64,000 nucleotides of DNA. Source: an uncultured Opitutia bacterium. GTDB taxonomy: Bacteria; Verrucomicrobiota; Verrucomicrobiia; Opitutales; UBA953. The notes beneath the pieces were generated by a model. That model did not search any database. It was not told the origin of the DNA and saw only the letters and a program-made list of their open reading frames with translations. The stretch spans positions 1-64,000 of the forward strand of contig CAIXHF010000007.1 of NCBI GenBank assembly GCA_903919185.1, given 5' to 3'. Below are positions 49,692 through 59,621 of the stretch, piece after piece; positions within the stretch are counted from its first letter, which is position 1, and every line of letters begins with the position of its first letter. Position numbers and translations under genes: made by a program.

Positions 49692-50708
49692 ATGTCTAAG
49701 CGACTCGGAAAATTCGAACTCCCCAAGGGCCTCAAGAAAGAGGAAGCATCCGCTTCCGGCACTTTCGCCCGTTACAGCGCCGAGCCTTTTGAGACAGGCT
49801 TCGGTCACACGATCGGCAATTCGTTGCGTCGCGTGCTCCTGAGCTCCATCGAAGGCGCCGCCATCTCGGCTGTCACCATCGAAGGCGTCCAGCATGAGTT
49901 CCAGCCGATCGAAGGTGTCGTCGAAGACGTCACTGAGATCGTTCTGAATCTCAAGAAAGTCCGCATCCGCACCGAAGCGAACAAGCGCGAGGCCTTCAAG
50001 GGCACGATCGACGTCAATAAGGCCGGCGTCATCAAAGCCTCCGATATCAAGTTTGAGACCAAGGGCGCTTCGGTGTCCCTAGTCAATCCCGACACCGTTA
50101 TCTGCACGCTCGACCGCAAGCGCCGCTTCTTCGCTGAAGTGGAAGTGAGCATCGGCCGTAGCTGGGCTTCCGCCGAGGAAAACAAGAAGCCTGAACAGGC
50201 GATCGGCTCGATCCCTGTCGACTCGCTCTTCTCGCCGGTCACCGTCGTCAAGTACGCCGTTGAAAGCACCCGCGTTGGCCAGATGACCGACTACGATAAG
50301 CTGGTTCTCGAAATTTCCACGGACGGTCGCATCACCCCGGACGAAGCCCTCAAGGAAGCGTCCGCCATTCTGCGTCACCACCTCGCCGTATTCGATACCG
50401 TCTCCGCCGAGCCGGTCGAATTCGAATCCGGTAAGTCCGAGGTCACCGAAGAGGTCAATCGCCTCCGCAAGCTTCTCAATATGTCGGTCAACGAAATCGA
50501 GCTCTCGGTTCGTGCCGCTAATTGCCTCAACAACGCCAACATCAACACCGTGGGTGAACTGGCGATGAAGACGGAGCAGGAGATGCTCAAGTATCGCAAC
50601 TTCGGCAAGAAGTCATTGAACGAAATCAAGGCTAAGCTCGAACAGCTCGGCCTGTCCCTCGGCCAGAAGATCGACGAGCGCCTGCTCGACAAGGGCGTTA
50701 ACTCCTAA
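49692..50708 (+). CDS. rpoA: RNA polymerase alpha subunit
   Basis: EPFETGFGHTIGNSLRRVLLSSIEGAAI; C-terminal domain ELSVRAANCLNNANINTVGEL. Confidence 0.98.
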   Translation: MSKRLGKFELPKGLKKEEASASGTFARYSAEPFETGFGHTIGNSLRRVLLSSIEGAAISAVTIEGVQHEFQPIEGVVEDVTEIVLNLKKVRIRTEANKREAFKGTIDVNKAGVIKASDIKFETKGASVSLVNPDTVICTLDRKRRFFAEVEVSIGRSWASAEENKKPEQAIGSIPVDSLFSPVTVVKYAVESTRVGQMTDYDKLVLEISTDGRITPDEALKEASAILRHHLAVFDTVSAEPVEFESGKSEVTEEVNRLRKLLNMSVNEIELSVRAANCLNNANINTVGELAMKTEQEMLKYRNFGKKSLNEIKAKLEQLGLSLGQKIDERLLDKGVNS

Positions 50709-50723
50709 TCACCACACCCTCTC

Positions 50724-51185
50724 ATGCGTCACCGCACTCACCACAATGTCCTGGGGGTCAAGACGGCCCACCGTCGCTCCCTCGTCGCGAATCTCGCGGC
50801 TGCGCTCTTCACCAACGCTCGCATCACGACCACGCTTGCCCGTGCCCGTGCTGTCCGTCCGTATGCTGAGCGCCTCATCACGCTCGCCAAGAAGGCTGAA
50901 CAGGCCACCGACAAAGGCGTCAAGCTGCACTACTACCGTCTCGCCCTCGCCCGTATCCGTAACGAGGACGCTTGCCACCTGCTCTTCACTGAGCGCGTGA
51001 AGCAGTTCCTCGCCCGTAACGGCGGTTTCACCCGAATCTACAAGATCGGCAACCGTAAGGGTGACGCTGCGGAAACGGCGCTCATCGAGCTCGTGGGCAA
51101 GGACGACAAGACCCCGGCCATGACGCCCAAGGCCAAGACGGCCCGTAAGCCTAAAGTGAAGAAGGAAGTGGCCGCACAGGCCTAA
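50724..51185 (+). CDS. rplQ: 50S ribosomal protein L17
   Basis: MRHRTHHNVLGVKTAHRRSLVANLAAALFTNARITTTLARA; basic C-terminal tail. Confidence 0.97.
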   Translation: MRHRTHHNVLGVKTAHRRSLVANLAAALFTNARITTTLARARAVRPYAERLITLAKKAEQATDKGVKLHYYRLALARIRNEDACHLLFTERVKQFLARNGGFTRIYKIGNRKGDAAETALIELVGKDDKTPAMTPKAKTARKPKVKKEVAAQA

Positions 51186-51208
51186 CCTCCTTGGCTTAGG
51201 CGCCTATC

Positions 51209-51250
51209 CGAGACGCGTTCGCCTTCACTGGCGGCGCGTCTCGCCTTTTT
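51209..51250 (+). terminator. Rho-independent terminator at the end of the ribosomal supercluster
   Basis: CGAGACGCG ... CGCGTCTCG 9-bp stem with inner CGCC/GGCG, followed by T5, 24 nt after rplQ stop. Confidence 0.85.
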
Positions 51251-51270
51251 AACCCCTCCCACCACCAGCC

Positions 51271-51507
51271 ATGCTTCAGCCCGTCGACCTCAGTGTCTTC
51301 CTGGCCTTTGTCGCCGGGCTCGTCGTGCTGGGGCTGTTTGGCCTCCAAACTTGGTATGATCGTCGGGATGCCCTCCTGTTCGATCACCGCCGCCTAAATT
51401 CGGCGTTCTACTGCACCCGGTGCTCCCTGACCTTTGTGCGGCCGCGTCGCCGCGAAGAGGCAACCTGCCCCCGCTGCGGCTGGAACAATGTTCGCCTCAA
51501 GTTCTGA
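51271..51507 (+). CDS. Small membrane protein with C-terminal zinc ribbon
   Basis: One TM ([17 protein letters not shown]) then [31 protein letters not shown] (CxxC...CxxC). Confidence 0.7.
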   Translation: MLQPVDLSVFLAFVAGLVVLGLFGLQTWYDRRDALLFDHRRLNSAFYCTRCSLTFVRPRRREEATCPRCGWNNVRLKF

Positions 51508-51527
51508 ACCCCTTTAACTTTCCTTCC

Positions 51528-53084
51528 ATGGCTCCCCAGTCCATCGCGATTCTCGATTTTGGCTCCCAGTTGACCAAGGTCATTGCCCGCCGCGTCCGCG
51601 AGTGCAACGTCCACTCCCGCATTTATCCCTTCGGCGTCACGCCCGAAACCCTGCGCGCTGATGGCGTCGTTGGCGTCATCCTCTCCGGTGGTCCCGATAG
51701 TGTGAAAGCGAAGGGTTCGCCGCACCCGCACGCTGGTATCTTTGAGATGGGCCTGCCGGTCTTAGGCATCTGCTACGGGGTCCAACTGATGGGCCAGATG
51801 CTTGGCGGTAACGTCGCCAGCAGCTCGCACCGCGAATACGGTCATGGCACTCTGTCGTTTCGCAAGGGTTCGCAACTGCTCCAAGGGCTTAAGTCTCCGT
51901 TACGCATCTGGAATTCTCACGGCGACAAGATCACGCGCCTGCCGCATGGCTTCAAGGCCGTCGCCTCTACCGAAAACTCCGAGTGTGCGGTGATTGAGGA
52001 TCCGAAGCGTCGTTTCTATGGGATTCAGTTCCATCCGGAAGTGGCCCATTCGGAACGCGGCATCGATATCCTCCGCAACTTCTTGTTCCGCATCTGCGGC
52101 GCCAAACCGACCTGGAAGATGGACGACTACGTCGAAACGGCCGTACGCGAAATCCGTGAGAAGGTGGGTAAAGCCCAAGTCATCCTTGGACTATCCGGCG
52201 GCGTCGATTCCTCCGTGGCCGCGGCCCTGATTCAGCGCGCCATTGGCAAGCAACTGACCTGCGTCTTCGTCGACAACGGCCTGCTCCGTCTCAACGAGCG
52301 CGCCCAGGTTGAGAAAATGTTCCGCGGCAAGTTCAAGGTCGACCTCCGCGTGGTCGACGCTTCGGAGGCCTTCCTCCGTAAGCTCAAGGGCGTCACTGAC
52401 CCCGAGCGCAAGCGCAAGATCATCGGCCATGAGTTCATCAAGGTCTTCGAGCGCTCCATCAAGGAGGTCCAGGGAAAGAAGAAGGGGAAGGTCGAATTCC
52501 TCGCCCAAGGGACGCTCTACCCGGACGTCATTGAATCGCTTTCGCCTAACGGCGGCCCTGCGGCCACCATCAAGAGCCACCATAATGTAGGCGGCCTACC
52601 CAAGCATATGAAACTGAAGCTGCTCGAGCCTTTGCGCGAGCTCTTCAAGGATGAGGTCCGTGCCCTCGGCGAAGCCCTCGGCCTGCCGCATGACATGGTC
52701 TGGCGTCACCCGTTCCCAGGCCCTGGCCTGGCCGTCCGTATCTGCGGCGATATCACCAAGGAGCGCCTCGAGGTGCTCCGTAAGGCCGACGACATCTTCA
52801 TCAGCGAACTACGTACCTCGGGGCAATACGCCAAGGTCTGGCAAGCATTCGCTGTCTTCCTCCCGGTCCGCAGCGTTGGTGTCATGGGCGATGGTCGCAC
52901 CTACGACAATGTTTGCGCCCTACGCGCGGTGACTTCTTCCGATGCCATGACGGCCGATTGGGCCCGTTTGCCCTATGATGTCCTCCAGCGTGCCTCGACG
53001 CGTATCATTAACGAAGTGAAGGGCATCAATCGCGTGGTCTACGACGTCTCTTCCAAGCCGCCGGCGACTATCGAATGGGAATAG
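51528..53084 (+). CDS. guaA: GMP synthase (glutamine-hydrolysing)
   Basis: [60 protein letters not shown]; start trimmed from 51420. Confidence 0.98.
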   Translation: MAPQSIAILDFGSQLTKVIARRVRECNVHSRIYPFGVTPETLRADGVVGVILSGGPDSVKAKGSPHPHAGIFEMGLPVLGICYGVQLMGQMLGGNVASSSHREYGHGTLSFRKGSQLLQGLKSPLRIWNSHGDKITRLPHGFKAVASTENSECAVIEDPKRRFYGIQFHPEVAHSERGIDILRNFLFRICGAKPTWKMDDYVETAVREIREKVGKAQVILGLSGGVDSSVAAALIQRAIGKQLTCVFVDNGLLRLNERAQVEKMFRGKFKVDLRVVDASEAFLRKLKGVTDPERKRKIIGHEFIKVFERSIKEVQGKKKGKVEFLAQGTLYPDVIESLSPNGGPAATIKSHHNVGGLPKHMKLKLLEPLRELFKDEVRALGEALGLPHDMVWRHPFPGPGLAVRICGDITKERLEVLRKADDIFISELRTSGQYAKVWQAFAVFLPVRSVGVMGDGRTYDNVCALRAVTSSDAMTADWARLPYDVLQRASTRIINEVKGINRVVYDVSSKPPATIEWE

Positions 53085-53137
53085 GCTGAGGTTTGCCCCG
53101 TTGACACCTTCGCCGCGCCCCTTTTCCTTGCAGGCTC

Positions 53138-54688
53138 GTGGCTGAACCCGCTTTCCAGGTCATCGCGCGCCGCTGGCGCCCCCGCCGCTTCGACGAACTC
53201 GTCGGGCAGGAGCACATCGTGCGGACCCTCCGGAACGCCTTGACGAGTAAGCAGCTGGCCCACGCCTACTTGTTCGTGGGTCCGCGTGGCACGGGTAAGA
53301 CGACGACGGCCCGCGTGCTCGCCAAGGCCTTGAATTGCTCGGGTGGCCCTAAAGCCGACTTTTCCTTGGATGACCCGGTCTGCCTGGCCATCGAAGCCGG
53401 CAGCTGCCTCGATGTCATCGAAATCGACGCCGCTTCCAACCGTAAGCTCGAGGACGCCCAGAAGATCCGCGAGGAGTGCCAGTTCGCTCCCTCTAACTGC
53501 CCGTATAAGGTCTTCATCATCGACGAAGTCCACCAACTGACGAAGGAGGCCTTCAACGCTTTGCTCAAGACGCTCGAAGAGCCGCCGCCCTGGGTGAAGT
53601 TTATCTTAGCGACGACCGAGGCCGATAAGGTCCTCCCGACGATCACTTCGCGTTGCCAGCGTCTTGAATTCCACCCGATCTCTGAGGAAGTCATCGCCGC
53701 CCAGTTGACGCGCATCGTCAAGGCCGACGGCGTCACGGCCGATCAGGATGCGCTTACCGCCATCGCCCGTCTCGCCAATGGCGGGATGCGTGACTCGCAG
53801 TCCATCCTCGACCAAGTCATTTCGTTCGCCGGCAAGAAGGTCACCGAAGCCGATGTGCTTTCGATTTACGGCCTCGCTTCCGCCCAACAGGTCCAAGACC
53901 TCGGGAAGGCTATCGCTACGGGCGACGGCAAGACGGTTTTGGCTTTGTGCGACGCCTTCCATGCCGAAGGCCGCGACTTACTCCGGGTGCTGGCCGACCT
54001 ACAAAGTCGTGTCCGTCAGACGGTCTTGGACTCGGTGAAGTCGGGTGGCACGAGCGCCCTGTTGGGCGGTAGTTTGGCGACCGAGCAGTTGGTGCGTCTT
54101 TTGGAATGCCTGCAGGCGGGCGAGCAGGGGATTCGCCAAGGGCTTTCGCCTCGGGCGAACTTCGAGGTGACGTTATTGAAGGCCATCGAGCAAAGTAGAT
54201 CGCGATCTATCGATAGCCTCATCAAAGACATCGCCGCTGCCGCAGCCGGTCTCCCTCGGGAGCCCGGCCAAAAAAAAATAAACCCATCGCCGGCGACACC
54301 AGCGGTGACGGTGGCGGCACCACGGTCGCCTGAGTCGATGCCTAGCCCCGTGGCCGAACCCGTCATTGTGGTCGCCAAGCCCGTGTCCATGTCCGTTGCT
54401 GCTTCACGCGTAGACGAGGCCGAAGAGTTGCCGATTCCTCAACTGTCAGAGGAGGAGACCATCATCGCGGAAAACCGAGAAGCGGAATCCTTCAACTTCG
54501 TTTTACCCGCCTTACCCGCGGTCACCGTTGCGGAGGTCGGCAAGGCGTCCTTCCCGGGCGAAGAGGATTTCGATAATGCCCTGGCTTCACTGCCGCCGGG
54601 GCTCGCCGAGAAGCTGCGTATCACCTTGGGCGCCGAGTTCACGGCCTTGCGCCCCATTCCCGCCGGTAAGCTCCGCAAGCCGCTCTAA
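53138..54688 (+). CDS. dnaX: DNA polymerase III subunits gamma/tau
   Basis: IARRWRPRRFDELVGQEHIVRTLRNAL...AYLFVGPRGTGKTTTARVLAKALNC; GTG start; A9 run at 54270-54278 beyond the conserved domains. Confidence 0.96.
   Translation: MAEPAFQVIARRWRPRRFDELVGQEHIVRTLRNALTSKQLAHAYLFVGPRGTGKTTTARVLAKALNCSGGPKADFSLDDPVCLAIEAGSCLDVIEIDAASNRKLEDAQKIREECQFAPSNCPYKVFIIDEVHQLTKEAFNALLKTLEEPPPWVKFILATTEADKVLPTITSRCQRLEFHPISEEVIAAQLTRIVKADGVTADQDALTAIARLANGGMRDSQSILDQVISFAGKKVTEADVLSIYGLASAQQVQDLGKAIATGDGKTVLALCDAFHAEGRDLLRVLADLQSRVRQTVLDSVKSGGTSALLGGSLATEQLVRLLECLQAGEQGIRQGLSPRANFEVTLLKAIEQSRSRSIDSLIKDIAAAAAGLPREPGQKKINPSPATPAVTVAAPRSPESMPSPVAEPVIVVAKPVSMSVAASRVDEAEELPIPQLSEEETIIAENREAESFNFVLPALPAVTVAEVGKASFPGEEDFDNALASLPPGLAEKLRITLGAEFTALRPIPAGKLRKPL
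54269..54333 (+). promoter_or_regulatory. Candidate dnaX slippage/frameshift element (A9 with flanking out-of-frame stops)
   Basis: CAA AAA AAA ATA in zero frame contains heptamer A AAA AAA; +1 frame TAA at 54279-54281; -1 frame TGA at 54331-54333; downstream GGCGAC/GTCGCC inverted repeat (54292-54297 / 54325-54330). Confidence 0.65.
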
Positions 54689-54690
54689 AC

Positions 54691-55149
54691 GTGGCCAAGG
54701 TTTTCGAGGTCGGCCTGATTTCTGATACGCACGGGAAGATGCGCCCCGAAGCACTCACAGCGCTCGAAGGCTGTGCGCTTATTTTTCACGCGGGCGATGT
54801 GTGTGGTGCGGCCGTCTTGGCTGATCTCGCGGCATTGGCTCCATGCCACGCCGTGGCCGGTAATTGCGACACTGATCCCGAACTACCTCTGACGATTCAG
54901 CAGGAGGTCGCCGGTATCCGGGTGCTCATTCATCATGGCCACTTGCCAGTAGATATGGCCCGTTTCCGTCCCGATGTTGTGGTGACAGGTCATACGCACG
55001 TCCCCAAGATCGAGCAGGTCGGCTCCGTGCTTTATATTAACCCGGGTAGTGCGGGGCCGCGCCGTTTCAATCTTCCGGTGACGGTCGCGCGGCTCACGAT
55101 TTGCGCTGGCCGCCCGACCGCCCGAATCATCGAACTCGCTGTCGTATGA
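54691..55149 (+). CDS. YfcE-type metallophosphoesterase
   Basis: GLISDTHGKMRPEAL, FHAGDVCG, AVAGNCD, HHGH, VTGHTHVPKIE...NPGSAGPRR; GTG start. Confidence 0.9.
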   Translation: MAKVFEVGLISDTHGKMRPEALTALEGCALIFHAGDVCGAAVLADLAALAPCHAVAGNCDTDPELPLTIQQEVAGIRVLIHHGHLPVDMARFRPDVVVTGHTHVPKIEQVGSVLYINPGSAGPRRFNLPVTVARLTICAGRPTARIIELAVV

Positions 55150-57677
55150 GCCAGGCTTTACCCATCGACGCCCTGAGAGAGCCATTGGTCGCGGCCTGCG
55201 GACGTACCCGCCGGATTGTGCTCCGGGCCCCGACGGGGTCGGGTAAGTCGACCCGGATTCCGCAGATGCTTTTGGACCTCGGCTTAGTGCAGGGGCAAAT
55301 TGTCGTCCTACAGCCTCGCCGTATCGCTGCGCGTCTCTTGGCCGCACGGATTGCCCAAGAGCGTGGCGTTAAGCTGGGTGGTGAAGTCGGTTACCAGATA
55401 CGATTTGAGCGCGTCGAATCCGCGGAGACGCGCATCAAGTTTGTCACCGAGGCCTTGCTACTGCGGCAGATGGCTTCGGATCCACAACTCAAGGGTATCG
55501 GCGCGGTGGTCTTTGATGAATTCCATGAGCGGAACTTACATTCTGACGTCGCCTTGGCGTTGGCCCGTCAGCTCCAGGAGTCCGGTCGGCCGGACCTACT
55601 CATTATCGCGATGTCTGCTACCCTCGACACGGAAGGCGTGGCTCGCTGGATGGGCAATGCCGAGACCTTAGCTGCCGATGGCCGGGCTTACCCGGTTGAT
55701 GTCGAGTATGTGCCGGTCGCCCGCACGTCCACGCGTCCGGTCTGGGATCTGGCGGCTGAGCAGGTCGGCCGCATCCTGCACGAGGAACCGGAGGGCGACG
55801 TCCTCGTCTTCATGCCGGGAGGCTATGAGATTATGCGCACCATTGGTGCGGTTCGTAACCTCCGCGAATCTGGCGGCGTCGATATCTTGCCGCTCTATGG
55901 CGAATTACCCCCGGAGGAACAAGACCGCGCCGTTCGCCCTGGCCCCCGCCGTAAAGTCATCGTCGCGACCAATGTCGCCGAGACCTCGCTGACCATCCCG
56001 GGCGTCCGTGCGGTCGTTGATGCCGGCTTGGCCCGCATCGCCCGTTTCGACGCCTTGCGTGGCATCGATACTTTGATGGTCGAAGCGGTCTCGCAGGCTT
56101 CCGCCGAACAGCGTGCCGGCCGCGCGGGCCGGACGGGGCCCGGGCGTTGCATCCGCCTCTGGTCCCATACAGATCACCAAGCCCGCCCCTTGCGGGAAGT
56201 CCCGGAAATAAAACGCGTCGACTTGGCGGAGACTATCCTGCTGCTGCTCTCTTCCGGTTGGGGCGACCCAGCGACCTTCCCCTGGTATGAAAAGCCCGAG
56301 CCGATAGCGCTACAGCGCGCGGTCACCGTCTTGACGGACCTAGGGGCTTTAGATGGGCGTGGCGCGTTAACCACGTTGGGTCGGCGGATGGCCATCTTTC
56401 CGGCGCACCCACGTTATGCCCGCATGCTCATGGCAGCGGATGAGTTGGATTGCGTCGCCGAAGTAGCGGCCATCGCCGGTCTTTCCCAAGGGCGGGATTT
56501 GATGCTACGCAAAGTCGATGAACGTGCGGAGCGTGAACGCGACGCCATCCCGGCCGAAGAAGGCTCCGATTTCTTCACCCGCTTGGCCTTGCTGCAACGG
56601 GCGTCGGAGTTAAAGTTCGACCCCGATGCCTGCGACCGGATTGGCGTGCATGGTCAGGCTGCCCGCCAGGCCGAGCAGGCCGCCCGACAATTCCTGCGCT
56701 TAGCGCAAGGGCAGGGGCTCCGTGTATCCGACCGAGCAGCGGCTCCAGAAAATATCCGTCGCTGCCTGCTGCTCGGCTTCTCGGACCGACTCGCGGTACG
56801 GCTCGACGCCGGTACATTACGGTGTGCGCTCGTCCATGGCCGGCGCGGCGAACTACGCCGCGAGTCCTCCATTCGCTCTGCGAAATTACTCGTCGCCGCT
56901 GAAGTCGACGAGATCCAGACGCGCGGTGAAGTTACCACCTACCTCTCCTTGGCCACCGCCATCGAAGAGGCTTGGCTGCAGGAACTCTTTCCGGCGGATT
57001 TCTCCGAAGTCTGTTCCGTGCGTTACGACGCGACCCAGCGAAGGGTCCTCACGCGGACGGAGCGTCGGTTTCGTGACCTTGTGCTGACCGCCATCGAACG
57101 CGATGATGCTTCTTCCGATGCGGGCAGCCGAATCTTGGCGGACGAAGTCAGTGCCGGCCGGCTCGAACTTGAACGGTGGGACAGTCAGGTCGACGCTTGG
57201 ATTCGCCGCATGAACTTTCTGGCGAAGCATTGCCCCGAACTGGGTATCCCGCCCTTCGACGACGCAGGGCGGCGCTTGGTGATCGAAGAAATCTGTGCGG
57301 GCGCCACGGCCTACCGGGATATTCGGGAGAAGCCCGTTTTTCCTATCGTGCGTGGCTGGTTGACCCATGAGCAAGCCATGGCCTTGGAGTCCTATTGCCC
57401 TGAGAAAATTATTCTCCCCCGCAAGAAGCACCCCGCGAAGATCGAGTATACCGAGGACGGTGAAGCTGAAATCGAGGCCACCGTTCAGGAGCTCTATGAT
57501 TTTCCGGGAAGCAAGCTTCGGGTCTGCCAGGGGAAGGTGCCCATGATCATCTGTATTCAGTCGCCTGCTCGCCGGACCCAGCAGCGGACGCGCGACCTAG
57601 ATGCCTTTTGGAAGGGCTCCTACGAATTGGTGAAGAAAGAACTTCGGGGTCGCTACCCCAAGCACGAGTGGCGATAG
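55146..57677 (+). CDS. hrpB: ATP-dependent helicase HrpB
   Basis: APTGSGKSTRIPQMLL, FDEFHERNLHSD, MSATLD, QRAGRAGRTGPGRCIRLW; start trimmed to MSQALPID. Confidence 0.92.
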   Translation: MSQALPIDALREPLVAACGRTRRIVLRAPTGSGKSTRIPQMLLDLGLVQGQIVVLQPRRIAARLLAARIAQERGVKLGGEVGYQIRFERVESAETRIKFVTEALLLRQMASDPQLKGIGAVVFDEFHERNLHSDVALALARQLQESGRPDLLIIAMSATLDTEGVARWMGNAETLAADGRAYPVDVEYVPVARTSTRPVWDLAAEQVGRILHEEPEGDVLVFMPGGYEIMRTIGAVRNLRESGGVDILPLYGELPPEEQDRAVRPGPRRKVIVATNVAETSLTIPGVRAVVDAGLARIARFDALRGIDTLMVEAVSQASAEQRAGRAGRTGPGRCIRLWSHTDHQARPLREVPEIKRVDLAETILLLLSSGWGDPATFPWYEKPEPIALQRAVTVLTDLGALDGRGALTTLGRRMAIFPAHPRYARMLMAADELDCVAEVAAIAGLSQGRDLMLRKVDERAERERDAIPAEEGSDFFTRLALLQRASELKFDPDACDRIGVHGQAARQAEQAARQFLRLAQGQGLRVSDRAAAPENIRRCLLLGFSDRLAVRLDAGTLRCALVHGRRGELRRESSIRSAKLLVAAEVDEIQTRGEVTTYLSLATAIEEAWLQELFPADFSEVCSVRYDATQRRVLTRTERRFRDLVLTAIERDDASSDAGSRILADEVSAGRLELERWDSQVDAWIRRMNFLAKHCPELGIPPFDDAGRRLVIEEICAGATAYRDIREKPVFPIVRGWLTHEQAMALESYCPEKIILPRKKHPAKIEYTEDGEAEIEATVQELYDFPGSKLRVCQGKVPMIICIQSPARRTQQRTRDLDAFWKGSYELVKKELRGRYPKHEWR

Positions 57678-57694
57678 TTCATCTGCCTCCTGCC

Positions 57695-57823
57695 ATGCGT
57701 CGCCGCGACTTCCTCACTACCGCCTCTACGCTGTCGCTGGCCATAGCCTTGGGCGCCCAAGTCGCTCCCGTCACTAAGCCTTCCCGGAAGAAGGGCCTCG
57801 GGGATTATTACCGCACCCTCTGA
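57695..57823 (+). CDS. Orphan 42-aa ORF with twin-arginine signal
   Basis: MRRRDFLTTASTLSLAIALGAQVAPVTKPSRKKGLGDYYRTL*. Confidence 0.55.
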   Translation: MRRRDFLTTASTLSLAIALGAQVAPVTKPSRKKGLGDYYRTL

Positions 57824-57825
57824 CT

Positions 57826-58506
57826 ATGAGCCGGCCGTCTCCTCTGTGGACCGAGATCCCCATTCATGTCGTCGACTTTGAAGGAAGTCTGCGCACCGGG
57901 GTGGTCGAGTATGGGGTCGCGACGTTGTTAGGCGGTGACATCATCAATACCTCGACGAGGTTACATGCCGCACGGACGCCGGTACCGCCGATCGACACTC
58001 AATGCCACGGACTCTCGGAGAAAGAGCTCAAAGGGCTGCCCCCCTTCGAGTCCGAATGGGATCTCTGGGTGTCGCTCCGGAAGACTGGACTCCTGGCTGC
58101 GCATAACGCCTCGGTGGAGTCAGGCCTACTCCGCGGGACCTGGTTGCGGCCGCCGGCGGTCTCCTCCTTTATCGACTCCGATACCGAGGTCGCCGAGTGG
58201 GGGGCTTGGGTGGATACCTGCCGCCTCGCTCGGGCTTGGGTCCCGAGCTTAGGGGACTATCGCCTACAGGCCTTGGTATCGGTCTTTCGGTTAGGTGCCC
58301 GGCTGGATTCCCTGGCCGCCAAGCATTGTCCCCCGAATCGCCGTAAATACCATTGTGCGCTGTACGATGCCTTGGCTTCGGCCTTGGTCTTACGGGCGCT
58401 TTGCTCGGTCGAAGGGCGTTCGGCGGCGACCTTGGCGCAATTGGCGAAGGACAGCCTTTCGGCCCCGGCGGCGGACGACTTGTCGCAGGGCGAGTTGGGT
58501 CTCTGA
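57826..58506 (+). CDS. DnaQ-like 3'-5' exonuclease domain protein
   Basis: IHVVDFEGSLRTGVVEYGVATL (ExoI), LLAAHNASVESGLL (ExoII), HCALYDALASALVL (ExoIII-like). Confidence 0.8.
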   Translation: MSRPSPLWTEIPIHVVDFEGSLRTGVVEYGVATLLGGDIINTSTRLHAARTPVPPIDTQCHGLSEKELKGLPPFESEWDLWVSLRKTGLLAAHNASVESGLLRGTWLRPPAVSSFIDSDTEVAEWGAWVDTCRLARAWVPSLGDYRLQALVSVFRLGARLDSLAAKHCPPNRRKYHCALYDALASALVLRALCSVEGRSAATLAQLAKDSLSAPAADDLSQGELGL

Positions 58507-58555
58507 CTTTTCCGCTTCACACCTTGGTCGGTCCGTAACTAGATAGGCCTTCACC

Positions 58556-59557
<1,002 letters not shown>

Positions 59558-59577
59558 GTTACGGACCAACTTGCAAG

Positions 59578-59612
59578 GGGCGATTGAGGCTAGGCCTCGG
59601 TCGCCCTTTTTT
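59578..59612 (+). terminator. Terminator after mdh
   Basis: GGGCGA...GAGGC-TAG-GCCTC...TCGCCC followed by T6. Confidence 0.85.
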
Positions 59613-59621
59613 GTTGGGTCC

